Shown here piece after piece: positions 8,015 through 16,827 of a stretch of 64,000 nt of DNA. The stretch's first letter is position 1. Every line of letters starts with the position of its first letter. Origin of the DNA: Thermococcus onnurineus NA1 (lineage in GTDB: Archaea; Methanobacteriota_B; Thermococci; Thermococcales; Thermococcaceae); contig NC_011529.1 of assembly GCF_000018365.1 (NCBI RefSeq), forward strand, positions 558,001 to 622,000. Reading direction: 5' to 3'. The translations under genes and the position numbers were made by a program. The notes under the pieces were generated by a model. That model was not told where the DNA came from and searched no databases. It worked only from the letters and a program-made list of their open reading frames with translations.

Positions 8015-11000
8015 TGCTTCTATCATCGCCATTATCTTTCTGTGCAGCTGCTTGATGAGTTCCCTTCTGTCTTCCATCAGAACGACGTCGCTGGAACCTA
8101 TAACTTCGAGGTTGAAGGCGAATGGACTTGGCAGCTCGTTGTGCTCGATTACAACCCTAACTTTCCCATCGCGAACCCAGCTCAGGAACTGCTCCGCGCT
8201 CTCAACGTCCATTTTGTCCTCCATTATCTCGCGGTAGACCTCCTTCAGGAGCGGGAAGTCGGGGTAGTTCTCCTTGAGCACTTTGAGGAGAGCAACGGCC
8301 ATCATCTGCTGCCTGCCGAGCCTCTTGCTCCTCCCGATATAGCGCCTTAAAATGAGCAGTCCACGGTTGGCCACGTGTCTAAACCTTCTCTTCAGCAGTT
8401 CGGTATTGTCAAGGGCCTTTTTGAGAGTCCCCCTCAAATCCCCAATCTCGAAGAGCGCCCGTATTTCTTCCTCGTTCAACCTCTTCTCCGGCGGGAGGAG
8501 AAGGGCAAAGCCGTTGTCGTTTATCGCTATTCCAACGTTGCAGTTCTTCCACTGGCTGACTATGTAGGCAAAGGCTCTGCTTAAGGCATCGTTTGCTCGC
8601 CTGCCGATGAGCGTATGGAAGAAATAGCGGTTCCTCTTCTCACCAAGGACCTCTTCAACGAGAACCGTGCTGTCGTCCGGAATCACCGAATAGCGCGCCT
8701 GCTCGCGGAAGTAGGATAAAATTGCTCTCGCGGCGCGCTCGTCTATGCCGTATTTCTTCGTGAGAAGCGACTTTGCGCTCTCCTTGTCTAGAAGGTTCTT
8801 AACTTCCCTCCTAAACCTCTGAACGTCCAGGGCAAGGTCAAAGCTCAGCGGAAGCATCTCTGAGAACCAGGCAGGTATGGTTGGCTTCGCACCCTCGCGC
8901 GGGATAACGTAGATCTTGTTGCCCCTGCTCTTGATGAACTCGTAGGTCCTTCCGGCGAGAACGAAGATGTCTCCTGGCATGAGCCTCTCGGCGAACTCCT
9001 CTTCAACCGTCCCGATGAGCTTTTTGTCCATAGTGTAAACCTTTATCTTTGCCTCGTCAGGAATTGTCCCGACGTTCATGTAGTAGATGGCCCTCGTCAT
9101 CTTGCCGCGCCTGCCGAATTTTCCGTCCTCCAGCCATATCTTGGCATAGACCTTCTTCTCCTCGAGGCCGGCGTATTCTCCCGCCAGATACTTCAGCACG
9201 CTCATGAAGTCCTCGTAAGGCAGGTCGTGGAAGGGGTAAGCTCTTCTCACGAGCTTGTATGCCTCATCGACCTCCCAGACCTGGTTCAGTGCCATTCCGA
9301 GCAAATGCTGAACCAGAACATCGAGTGGATTCCTCGGAATTCTAACCCTGTTGAGCCTCCTGTTGCGGGCGTTGTGCGCCAAAACGGTAACCTCAACCAA
9401 ATCGTCCCTGTCGAGGGCCAAAATGATACCTTTGCTCACGTCGTGCAACCTGTGACCGGCCCTTCCAATCCTTTGCAATGCTCTATTGACGCTCTTTGGC
9501 GAACCGATGAGGATAACCAAATCTATTGTACCGATGTCAATTCCTAACTCCAGACTCGTTGAGCTGTTTTTTGAGACGAAACCATTTACCACGTAGTTGC
9601 CCGTTTCCGAGTTTAGAATCCCGTAGGCTTCCTTTATGAACACGGGTTCTATTGATTCTATCCTATCAAAGAAAACGTCCCCTTCCGCGAGCTCCTTCAG
9701 TCTCTGAATCTCGGCGAGTACATCAGACATTTCTCGCTCCTTTGCCACCATCTCATAGAAGTCGAGCAACCTTACCAAGTTTCTCCTGCTGATTTCCCTC
9801 GTGCCAAGTTCGACTTTCATGGGGTTGTAGATCCCCATCTTCTGGAGCCGGTAGGAGCTTATGCCCAGGGTCTCTCGTATCTCTCTAAGCTTTTTGCCGA
9901 GGTTTGGGATAACATCTCTGTTTGAGTAACCTGTGGATAAACCCTTTATTTTTCTCAAGTTTGGACGCCAAGGTTCTATCAGCTCCCCGAACGTCCTAAG
10001 GTAATCCCCTCCAAGAACAGCAACCGTGTAGCTGGTGCCTTTCTTGGGTACGGTCCTTCCCCTAAAGAACTGCTCTTCATCGTAATCCTGACTGCGGAGT
10101 GAGGAAACTATCCCAAGCTGGAGTAGCAGGTTGCGTATTCCCTCGGCGAACTCCGGATTAAATGTGACGAAGCCCGCAGAATATATCCGCCCTCCCTTAA
10201 CTTCGAGGTAGCCATCCCCATCAAAGTATCCTGAGAGAAACTGGATTTTATGCTTCATTGGAAGACGGTAGAGTATCTCTGGAAAAACTCCAAACTTCGA
10301 TTTTTTGTTTTTGCCGACAAGCCCGCTGAAAAGGTGAAGCAAGACGTTAAAGGATAGCTCCAAAGCGTAGGTGCTCTCGTTCTGCCTTCTAATGTGTCCA
10401 TCTATTCCGAATTCCTGCTTGGCGAGTTCTGCGTAGCGTTTGAGCATCTCCAGGTCGCCAGAGAACAGAGTTACCGTGCCCCCCTTCCACGAACCGTCAG
10501 CAAGCCAGAAACCGAGCAACCGCGCCATTCCCGGTGTGAACTTCTTGGATAGTTTATAGCTGTTCTTGTCGGAGGTTATCCTTTCCACGTCGTCTTCTTC
10601 TATGGTCATGTCAACTTCACTGAGAATCAGCTTTAATCTCTCCCAGCTGAAGGGGTACTCCCCCCGGAGTTGTTTCGATAAGTGACTCTCGCCCATGTTC
10701 CATCTTTTTGCGAAGGCCTTAATCGAGCCGAATTTGGCTTGAATATTCCTCTTTAGCTCCCTTAGGAATTCAGCCCGGAGATGCAGATAGGCAGAACCAG
10801 GAAGAACTTCAAAGATTGGCACTTCTTTCTCTGGACTCGGTAGTCTACGGAGAACTCCAACGTAATCACCCGGCTTGAGTTCTCCCGCCTCAACCCAAGT
10901 TAATCTTCCGTCTTTCACGGTGAGGAACTTGTGCCCGAGCGTTGCCTCGACTTCAAAGCCCAATCTCGTTCTGATTTTAACGCCCTTTGTGTTATATTCA

Positions 11001-12175
11001 ATCTTGTGGGTTCCATCAAACCCCACAAAACGACTCCTTGTTTCTTCGACTCCCACAATAGCCGTTTTTTCTCCAAGTCTATCAATTCTCCTTGTTCCTT
11101 CAGCAGTGAAAATCTTAGAATGGCCAGGAACGCAGACAACAGCCTTTAGCTCACCCCTCTTTAGCTTCTCCTCGACGTCCAGACGAACCTCTCGCGAAAG
11201 GCTTGAGTGGTGAGCCTCTATCAGCCCCTCAAACTCAGGATAGCGCTTCTTCAGGTTGAAGGCCACTCTCTCAGCACCGCTCCTAGTGTTGGTGAAGATT
11301 AGCGTCGTCCTGTGTTCCCTTATCAGCTCGGCCAGGCGTTTATAGAGGGCGTCGCTCAGGGTTCCAGCGTCAGTGTAAATCAAATCCTCGACGACGCTCT
11401 CAACCCATATTCTGGTCTCTTTGGCGAAGCTGACGTCAACTATTAGGCCAGGTCTCGGTTTGCCCTCATCATCGAAGCCGAAAACGAACTTGGCGACCTC
11501 CTCGAGGGGGTGAATTGTAGCGCTCAAGCCTATCCTGACGAATTCACTCTCGGCGAGATTTGCCAGGCGTTCAATGCTCAATGCTAGGTGAGAACCGCGC
11601 TTGTTCTCAGCCAGAGCGTGAACCTCATCGATGATGAGGTACTTTACAGTTCTCAGCCTCTCGCGGAACTTCGGCGCGTTGAGCGCTATGGCGAGGCTTT
11701 CTGGAGTGGTTATGAGTATGTGGGGTGGTTTTCTCACCATCTTGCTCTTCTCGTAGCTCGAGGTGTCGCTCGTCCTTATGCCGACCCTTATCTCCGGCAG
11801 CTCGTAGCCGAGCTCTTTTGCCACTTCCTTTATCTCCGCCAATGGTCCCTCAAGATTGCGCTTTATGTCGTTGTTGAGTGCTCTCAGCGGCGAGACGTAA
11901 AGAACGTAGATTTTATCATCCAGCTTCCCCTCCTTCCCCAAAAGAATAAGCTCATTTATTGCCGCGAGAAAAGCAGAGAGAGTCTTTCCAGAACCGGTCG
12001 GCGATGAGATGAGAACATTCTCTCCCTTGTGGATCTCAATAACCGCATATCGCTGGGGCGGAGTGAAGGTGCCGAACTTCCGCTTAAACCACTCCCTAAC
12101 CGGCTCGCTCAGTATCTCGAATATCTCCTCGTCCGCGTATTCTCTCTCGGCGTACCTTATCCTTTCCTCACTCAT
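8006..12175 (-). CDS. lhr: Lhr-type DEAD/DEAH helicase with in-frame intein
   Basis: Superfamily 2 helicase acting on DNA or RNA in repair or RNA metabolism. The N-extein has Walker A SPTGSGKT (residues 58-65), the DEVH box (183-186), SAT motif III and FTNTRSGAERVA. The C-extein continues with LELGIDIG, QRIGRAGHR and the long Lhr C-terminal core. Residues 348-870 are an intein; without it the protein is 866 residues, the usual size for archaeal Lhr. The start ATG at 12175 shares a 91-base divergent region with the small CxxC gene. Similarity suggests the aLhr group; which subtype cannot be told by eye. Confidence 0.93.
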   Translation of the reverse strand: MSEERIRYAEREYADEEIFEILSEPVREWFKRKFGTFTPPQRYAVIEIHKGENVLISSPTGSGKTLSAFLAAINELILLGKEGKLDDKIYVLYVSPLRALNNDIKRNLEGPLAEIKEVAKELGYELPEIRVGIRTSDTSSYEKSKMVRKPPHILITTPESLAIALNAPKFRERLRTVKYLIIDEVHALAENKRGSHLALSIERLANLAESEFVRIGLSATIHPLEEVAKFVFGFDDEGKPRPGLIVDVSFAKETRIWVESVVEDLIYTDAGTLSDALYKRLAELIREHRTTLIFTNTRSGAERVAFNLKKRYPEFEGLIEAHHSSLSREVRLDVEEKLKRGELKAVVCVPGHSKIFTAEGTRRIDRLGEKTAIVGVEETRSRFVGFDGTHKIEYNTKGVKIRTRLGFEVEATLGHKFLTVKDGRLTWVEAGELKPGDYVGVLRRLPSPEKEVPIFEVLPGSAYLHLRAEFLRELKRNIQAKFGSIKAFAKRWNMGESHLSKQLRGEYPFSWERLKLILSEVDMTIEEDDVERITSDKNSYKLSKKFTPGMARLLGFWLADGSWKGGTVTLFSGDLEMLKRYAELAKQEFGIDGHIRRQNESTYALELSFNVLLHLFSGLVGKNKKSKFGVFPEILYRLPMKHKIQFLSGYFDGDGYLEVKGGRIYSAGFVTFNPEFAEGIRNLLLQLGIVSSLRSQDYDEEQFFRGRTVPKKGTSYTVAVLGGDYLRTFGELIEPWRPNLRKIKGLSTGYSNRDVIPNLGKKLREIRETLGISSYRLQKMGIYNPMKVELGTREISRRNLVRLLDFYEMVAKEREMSDVLAEIQRLKELAEGDVFFDRIESIEPVFIKEAYGILNSETGNYVVNGFVSKNSSTSLELGIDIGTIDLVILIGSPKSVNRALQRIGRAGHRLHDVSKGIILALDRDDLVEVTVLAHNARNRRLNRVRIPRNPLDVLVQHLLGMALNQVWEVDEAYKLVRRAYPFHDLPYEDFMSVLKYLAGEYAGLEEKKVYAKIWLEDGKFGRRGKMTRAIYYMNVGTIPDEAKIKVYTMDKKLIGTVEEEFAERLMPGDIFVLAGRTYEFIKSRGNKIYVIPREGAKPTIPAWFSEMLPLSFDLALDVQRFRREVKNLLDKESAKSLLTKKYGIDERAARAILSYFREQARYSVIPDDSTVLVEEVLGEKRNRYFFHTLIGRRANDALSRAFAYIVSQWKNCNVGIAINDNGFALLLPPEKRLNEEEIRALFEIGDLRGTLKKALDNTELLKRRFRHVANRGLLILRRYIGRSKRLGRQQMMAVALLKVLKENYPDFPLLKEVYREIMEDKMDVESAEQFLSWVRDGKVRVVIEHNELPSPFAFNLEVIGSSDVVLMEDRRELIKQLHRKIMAMIEASG
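9566..11134 (-). other. Intein with LAGLIDADG homing endonuclease inside lhr
   Basis: Starts at Cys348 (CVPGHSKIF, block A) and ends in VVNGFVSKN at Asn870, followed by Ser as the +1 residue. Splicing would join LKAVV to SSTSLELGIDIG, rebuilding helicase motif V. The block B TxxH is in ATLGHKFL. Two LAGLIDADG-type motifs, LLGFWLADG and FLSGYFDGDG, indicate an intact homing endonuclease. Two helix-turn-helix-like segments (AFAKRWNMGESHLSKQL and LREIRETLGISSYRLQKM) flank or follow it and may contact DNA. The length of 523 residues is normal for a full intein. Similar insertion in Lhr is known in Pyrococcus and Thermococcus. Confidence 0.93.
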
Positions 12176-12266
12176 CGGCCGACCATTTGCTTTTGGATTT
12201 TTAAACTATTCGGTTGGCTTAACAAACTTTTTAAGTGCTTATGATGAACCCCAATTGGGTGAGAAG

Positions 12267-12542
12267 ATGGAAGTGCTCAAAAAGGTTCTTGAGGAGTTCA
12301 ACCGGCTCCACGGCAGCGAAGCCCAGGCCAGGCTCGTGGGAGTCAATGGCGATGAGGTCGTCATTGAGTTCGAGGGCTCGTTCTGCGCAACCTGCGGGCT
12401 CTACGACTACTTCGACGACATCAAGTGGGAAGCCCTCGACTTTGGGCTGGAGCTTGAGCCCGCCGAGGTCTTGGAGGCTGAAGAGGACGAATTCGAGCAC
12501 GGACGGTACGTTGTGAAGTACAGGCTTGCAGGCAAAAGTTAA
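12267..12542 (+). CDS. Small conserved protein with CxxC motif
   Basis: A 91-residue acidic soluble protein not assigned to a named family. GSFCATCGLYDYFDD contains a CxxC pair followed by aromatic and acidic residues. The preceding hydrophobic strand (VVIEFEGSFC) recalls the NifU C-terminal fold, where a CxxC binds an Fe-S cluster, but the resemblance is weak. The start ATG follows GGTGAG. A TATA-like CTTTTTAA lies about 30-40 bases upstream, in the region shared with lhr. The next gene begins 24 bases later, so the two may be cotranscribed. Confidence 0.8.
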   Translation: MEVLKKVLEEFNRLHGSEAQARLVGVNGDEVVIEFEGSFCATCGLYDYFDDIKWEALDFGLELEPAEVLEAEEDEFEHGRYVVKYRLAGKS

Positions 12543-12566
12543 AAGCGCCCCCTCGATTCTTCCACC

Positions 12567-13616
12567 ATGGACTTCCCCCTCTTGGCCCTTGCGGTAATCC
12601 TTGCTTGGGACGGCTACTTTTTCGTTAATTACATAATTAGCCTTTTCAGCAATTACAGAATTCGGGAATGGACGCCGAAGGTTAGCCTAATAATCCCTGC
12701 CTACAACGAGGGAGAAAGGATCTTGAGGGCCATAAAATCGGCTCTTGCTCAGGATTACCCGGATTTTGAGGTCATAGTTGTTGATGATGGAAGCGAGGAT
12801 GACACATACGAGATTGCGAGCTCTATTAAGGATCCAAGGCTCAGAATTTACAGAAAAGAACACGGCGGGAAGGCGAAAGCCCTCAATTTCGGCCTTGCGA
12901 AGGCGAGCGGTGAGATAATAGCCACCACCGACGCCGACAGCGAGCTCGATAAAAATGCCCTGAAGGGGCTGGTGAGGCGCTTCCACTCTGATGAGATCCT
13001 CGGCGTGGGCGGCCAGGTACGGATTATGGGCTCTTCCTTTCTCGAGAGGGCTCAAGATATTGAGCACCTGAGGATTGCAATGTTCCGACGCGCTAAAGAG
13101 CTCGACGACCTGAGCCTCGCTCCCGGGCCCATAGCGGCCTTCAGGAGGGAAGCACTTGAGAGAATTGGCGGTTTTGTTGAGGACATAGTCGAGGACTATG
13201 CCACGACCAAAGCCATCAAAAAGCTCGGAAAGGTCGTCTACGCCCCAATGGCCAAGGTCTACACCGAGATGCCTAAGACTCTCTCCAAACTCTGGCGCCA
13301 GAGGAAGCGCTGGTTCCTCGGCGATCTGAAGAACCTCGGCGGCGGCTTCACCAAGGATTGGGCGTTCCTGCTGTTTTCCGACTTCGTGGCATTTCTTGAT
13401 GTTATCCTTCCTCCTCTCCTCTTGGTTCTTGGTCGCTTTGAGCTCTTTGCATTTTGGTATGGCTTTGAGGTCATCACGATGCTCGTTCCGACGTTTGTTG
13501 AGGGTGGCTCGTTCTTTAATGCCCTGTTCTTCCCGTTTATAGTCTGGTTCTGGGCGCTGTTCTACCTCACACTCCACGTTTACGGCTATGTTAGACTACT
13601 CCTGGGCAGGCTTTGA
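12567..13616 (+). CDS. Membrane glycosyltransferase, family 2
   Basis: Transfers a sugar from a nucleotide-sugar donor at the cytoplasmic face of the membrane; acceptor unknown. The GT-A domain shows VSLIIPAYNEGERI, VVDDGSEDDT, the DxD-like TTDADSE, VEDYATT and QRKRW, the last being the processive-type QxxRW. One membrane segment lies at the N-terminus (about 4-26) and two or three at the C-terminus (about 270-345). The layout recalls cellulose/hyaluronan synthase-like GT2 enzymes. It could act in surface polysaccharide or glycolipid synthesis. At 349 residues it is complete. Confidence 0.88.
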   Translation: MDFPLLALAVILAWDGYFFVNYIISLFSNYRIREWTPKVSLIIPAYNEGERILRAIKSALAQDYPDFEVIVVDDGSEDDTYEIASSIKDPRLRIYRKEHGGKAKALNFGLAKASGEIIATTDADSELDKNALKGLVRRFHSDEILGVGGQVRIMGSSFLERAQDIEHLRIAMFRRAKELDDLSLAPGPIAAFRREALERIGGFVEDIVEDYATTKAIKKLGKVVYAPMAKVYTEMPKTLSKLWRQRKRWFLGDLKNLGGGFTKDWAFLLFSDFVAFLDVILPPLLLVLGRFELFAFWYGFEVITMLVPTFVEGGSFFNALFFPFIVWFWALFYLTLHVYGYVRLLLGRL

Positions 13617-13672
13617 GAGTGCCTGCTCTCATCCCCATGCGAAACCTTTTTAAATGCTCACTTATGTGCTAC

Positions 13673-13708
13673 ATAGACTATATAGACTATGTGTTAACCA
13701 ATAGACTA
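13673..13708 (+). promoter_or_regulatory. Triple ATAGACTA repeat before the phosphate permease gene
   Basis: ATAGACTA occurs at about 13673, 13682 and 13701, in the same direction, between a TATA-like CTTTTTAAATG (about 13645-13655) and the start codon at 13725. The first two copies are adjacent and the third follows after ten bases. The position downstream of the TATA box is where an archaeal repressor would block transcription. The binding protein is unknown. Confidence 0.5.
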
Positions 13709-13724
13709 AATAGGCGTGATTACG

Positions 13725-14642
13725 ATGATGCTCATAACCGCTGCCCTTTTCATGGCCTGGGCAATAGGTGCGAACGACAGTGCAAAGGCAGTTGGGACCG
13801 CCGTGGGTTCGGGAGTTATTGGATTCAAGCGGGCCGTGCTGCTCATTGGAATATTTACGACTTTGGGTGCCCTCCTTGGTGGTTCGGGCGTTTCAGGAAC
13901 GGTGAGCGGGTTAGCCGAAGGTATGGGAGCCCCGACGCTTGGTTTAGTACTCTTCAGCGCAGCGGTAGCAGTTACAATCGCGAGCCTCTGGGGAAAGCCC
14001 ATCTCAACCACACAGTCCCTCATCGGAGCTTTAACAGGTGCCTCCCTTGCGCTTGGCCTGTCTGTCGACTGGGGAACGCTTGGAAGGATAACCCTCGCAT
14101 GGGTTCTCTCCCCCATCCTGGCGGCCCTTACGGCCATAGTCGTCTATCGTCTCTACTCTCCGGTGTTGAAGAGGATAAAGTGCCTCAAAAACCTGGAGCT
14201 GACCCAGAGGTGGTTGATATTTACGGCGGCTTCTTTCTCAGCTTTCAACCTCGGTGCAAACGAACTCTCCAACGTGGCAGGTATACTAGAAAGCTTGGGC
14301 TTCGATGGGCCGTTCAAGGTCGTCCTTGCCCTCATGCTTGCCATTGGCGCACTGACCTTCAGCTATGAGGTCATGATGACGGTTGGAAGGGACCTCTCCC
14401 CTCTTGGACCGACTTCGGCTTTCTCATCGCAGTTGGGGGCTTCTTTAGCGGTCAGCGCCGCTAACCTGCTGGGCCTCCCGGTCAGCTCTGGTCAGGCAAT
14501 AATAGGCGCCATAAGCGGGCTTAGTGCTTACAAGGGTGAGCATGTAAATGTCAGGGTTCTCCTTGGAATAGTCAGGGGGTGGATTCTCGGTCCTCTGGCT
14601 GCTGGTGGGCTGGCATACCTGCTCGTTGGCCTATTAGCTTAG
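13725..14642 (+). CDS. pitA: Inorganic phosphate permease, PiT family
   Basis: Imports phosphate coupled to a cation. The paired PiT signatures are visible: WAIGANDSAKAVGTAVGSG near the N-terminus, and NLGANELSNVAG with SSGQAIIGAISG in the second half. About nine membrane segments can be seen. The length of about 305 residues is at the short end of the family, without the large central loop. The start ATG at 13725 follows GGCGTGAT; a GTG at 13716 is less likely. The three ATAGACTA repeats upstream suggest specific regulation, possibly by phosphate. Confidence 0.9.
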   Translation: MMLITAALFMAWAIGANDSAKAVGTAVGSGVIGFKRAVLLIGIFTTLGALLGGSGVSGTVSGLAEGMGAPTLGLVLFSAAVAVTIASLWGKPISTTQSLIGALTGASLALGLSVDWGTLGRITLAWVLSPILAALTAIVVYRLYSPVLKRIKCLKNLELTQRWLIFTAASFSAFNLGANELSNVAGILESLGFDGPFKVVLALMLAIGALTFSYEVMMTVGRDLSPLGPTSAFSSQLGASLAVSAANLLGLPVSSGQAIIGAISGLSAYKGEHVNVRVLLGIVRGWILGPLAAGGLAYLLVGLLA

Positions 14643-14683
14643 GCTTTTAAACCGACCGCCGAAGGTTCTTGAGGTGTTGCGAG

Positions 14684-16426
14684 ATGGTCGAGTTTAAGTT
14701 TGAGGTAAAGGCGAGAGACGCCGCTGGTAGGATTGGAAAGCTTGAAGTTAACGGGAAGAAGATAGAAACGCCTGCCATAATGCCAGTCATCAACCCGAAG
14801 CAGCTCACAGTGACGCCGAAGGAACTGAAGGAGATGGGCTTCGGCATAATAATCACCAACTCCTACATCATTTACAAGACACCCGAGCTTAGAGAGAAAG
14901 CCCTTGAGGTCGGCATTCACAGGCTCCTTGACTACGACGGCATCATCGAGGTCGATTCCGGCTCCTTCCAGCTCATGCGCTACGGCGGCGTTGACGTTAC
15001 CAACAGGGAGATAGTCGAGTTCCAGGAGAGGATTGGTGTCGACATCGGGACTTTCCTTGACATCCCCACGCCCCCGGATGCTCCAAGGGAGAAGGCAGAG
15101 GAAGATCTCAGGATAACCCTCGAGCGCGCGAAGGAGGCCGAGGAGATAAAGGGGATAGCGATGAACGCGGCGGTTCAGGGCTCAACGTATCCGGACCTGA
15201 GAACATATGCCGCCAGAAAGCTCAGCGAGATGAACTTCGAGATTCATCCTATTGGCGCTGTCGTGCCGCTGATGGAGAGCTACCGCTACAGGGATTTGGT
15301 TGATGTGGTCATAGCCTCCAAGCAGGGCTTGAGGTCCGACAGACCGGTTCACCTCTTCGGCGCTGGCCACCCGATGATATTCGCTTTAGCTGTGGCGATG
15401 GGGATAGACCTCTTTGACTCGGCGAGCTATGCCCTCTACGCCAAGGACGACCGCTACCTGACGCCAGAAGGGACGAAGCACCTGAGTGAGCTCGAGTACT
15501 TCCCGTGCTCCTGTCCAGTGTGTAGCCGCTACACCCCTCGGGAGCTCCGCGAGATGCCGAAGGAAGAGCGCACGAGGCTTCTTGCTCTCCACAACCTCTG
15601 GGTAATCAGGGAGGAGCTCAACCGCGTGAAGCAGGCCATCAAGGAGGGCGAACTCTGGAGGTTAGTTGACGAGAGGGCGCGCTCACATCCGAAGCTCTAC
15701 GCGGCCTACAAGCGCCTCCTCGAGTATCAAGACTACCTCGAAAAGAACGAGCCGATAACCAAGGCGAGCGCCTTCTTCAAGGTGAGCGAAGAATCCTTGA
15801 AGTGGCCGATAGTCCAGAGGGCCAAAGCGAGGGCAGAGCGCGTTAAGGCGAAGTTCCCTGAAACAATCAACCATCCGATATTCGGGGAGATTCCCAAGTA
15901 TTTAAGCCTCAGCTACCCCTTTGCCCAGAGTGAGGGCGAGGAGGACTTTACGATAGAGAAGCCAGGGAAGCGTGAGGTCAGGAACTACGTTATGGCTGTA
16001 GCCGAGTACCAGTTCGGAGAGGGTACTAGGGAGGCCTTTAAGGACGCCTTTGTCGAGCTGTCGAGGAAGACGGGGATGCCAAGACAGATCAAGGCAAAGG
16101 GCAAGCACCTCGCAACCTTCAGAGCGGAGGATGGGCTTTTAACGCTCGGTATCGAAGGTGCTAAGAGGCTCCACGAAATCCTGCCGTTCCCGAGGATGCG
16201 CGTGGTGGTCGATGAGGACGCCGAACCCTTCGCGAGGAAGGGCAAGAACGTCTTCGCGAAGTTCGTGATTGATGCTGACGAGAACATAAGGCCATACGAC
16301 GAGGTTCTTATCGTGAACAGAAACGATGAGCTCCTGGCAACCGGGCAGACACTGCTGAACGGAAGGGAGCTCAAGCTCTTCCAGAGCGGTCTGGCCGTGA
16401 AGGTCAGGAGAGGAGTTGAGAAGTAG
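14684..16426 (+). CDS. tgtA: Archaeosine tRNA-guanine transglycosylase
   Basis: Replaces G15 in the D-loop of archaeal tRNAs by preQ0, the first tRNA-bound step towards archaeosine. The TIM-barrel domain has TNSYIIY and the catalytic DSGSFQ. The zinc site is CSCPVC followed by a histidine in LLALHNLW. The C-terminal extension of about 230 residues includes a PUA domain (MRVVVDEDAEPFARKGKNVF). The length of 580 residues matches the Pyrococcus enzyme. GAGGTG precedes the ATG at 14684. It is followed by tRNA-Val on the same strand. Confidence 0.96.
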   Translation: MVEFKFEVKARDAAGRIGKLEVNGKKIETPAIMPVINPKQLTVTPKELKEMGFGIIITNSYIIYKTPELREKALEVGIHRLLDYDGIIEVDSGSFQLMRYGGVDVTNREIVEFQERIGVDIGTFLDIPTPPDAPREKAEEDLRITLERAKEAEEIKGIAMNAAVQGSTYPDLRTYAARKLSEMNFEIHPIGAVVPLMESYRYRDLVDVVIASKQGLRSDRPVHLFGAGHPMIFALAVAMGIDLFDSASYALYAKDDRYLTPEGTKHLSELEYFPCSCPVCSRYTPRELREMPKEERTRLLALHNLWVIREELNRVKQAIKEGELWRLVDERARSHPKLYAAYKRLLEYQDYLEKNEPITKASAFFKVSEESLKWPIVQRAKARAERVKAKFPETINHPIFGEIPKYLSLSYPFAQSEGEEDFTIEKPGKREVRNYVMAVAEYQFGEGTREAFKDAFVELSRKTGMPRQIKAKGKHLATFRAEDGLLTLGIEGAKRLHEILPFPRMRVVVDEDAEPFARKGKNVFAKFVIDADENIRPYDEVLIVNRNDELLATGQTLLNGRELKLFQSGLAVKVRRGVEK

Positions 16427-16469
16427 CTTCGAAAATTTTATAACCTTCCCCCTTTTCTTTACTCTGGGC

Positions 16470-16546
16470 GGGCCCGTGGTCTAGATGGTTATGACGCCAC
16501 CCTTACAAGGTGGAGGTCCGGGGTTCGAATCCCCGCGGGCCCACCA
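16470..16546 (+). tRNA. tRNA-Val (anticodon TAC), CCA encoded
   Basis: The acceptor stem pairs GGGCCCG with CGGGCCC and is followed by A and an encoded CCA. The anticodon arm is CCACC, loop CTTACAA, GGTGG, giving anticodon TAC. The T arm contains GGTTCGAAT flanked by CCGG/CCCCG. No intron. A TATA-like TTTTATAAC lies about 30 bases upstream (16436-16443). A hairpin repeat begins five bases after the end, and the AT-rich accessory region starts here. Confidence 0.96.
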
Positions 16547-16827
16547 TAAGAAACTTTTGCCAAACAAAAGTTTGATCAAAGATTCTGTTGAACTGAAAAT
16601 TTTGAAAAAGCAGGGCTTATTGTTTAGTGAGACTTTCTTCTACACTTCTCGGAGGGTTAATTGCCCTTATCCCCGATAATTTGCCTGCTCAAAGTTTGAT
16701 CATATCGCCTCTAAACTCAATAGTTCTTATATCAGTTTCTCTGCAATTCTGTGCTTGTTGCTGGTACTCTATAAGTGCCAAGATAAAATGAAACTTAACT
16801 GTTTAAAGAATAGTAAAAATAGAGGTT
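16547..16827. other. AT-rich intergenic region after tRNA-Val
   Basis: 281 bases without a supported gene. It holds a nine-base-pair hairpin (16551-16573) with tail GATCAAAG, and a second copy of AAAGTTTGATCA at 16691-16702, 124 bases further on. Base composition shifts to AT-rich here and stays so through the following 741-residue gene. No second copy of the tRNA 3' end was found beyond that gene, so classical integrase attachment is not shown. Confidence 0.6.
16551..16581 (+). repeat. Hairpin repeat, copy 1
   Basis: AAACTTTTG (16551-16559) pairs perfectly with CAAAAGTTT (16565-16573) around CCAAA, followed by GATCAAAG. TTTGATCAAA within it is a ten-base palindrome. A related element lies on the minus strand at 57382-57424 with stem AAACTTTGC/GCAAAGTTT and tail CATCGAAAG. 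In both cases the stem starts within a few bases after the end of a gene. Confidence 0.6.

Noticed and set aside
12687-13577. Minus-strand open frame of 296 codons
   Set aside because: Shadow of the glycosyltransferase gene, whose catalytic motifs are all on the plus strand.
13613-14368. Plus-strand frame of 251 codons over the pit start
   Set aside because: Overlaps pitA in another frame; its text is not protein-like and the permease motifs lie in the other frame.
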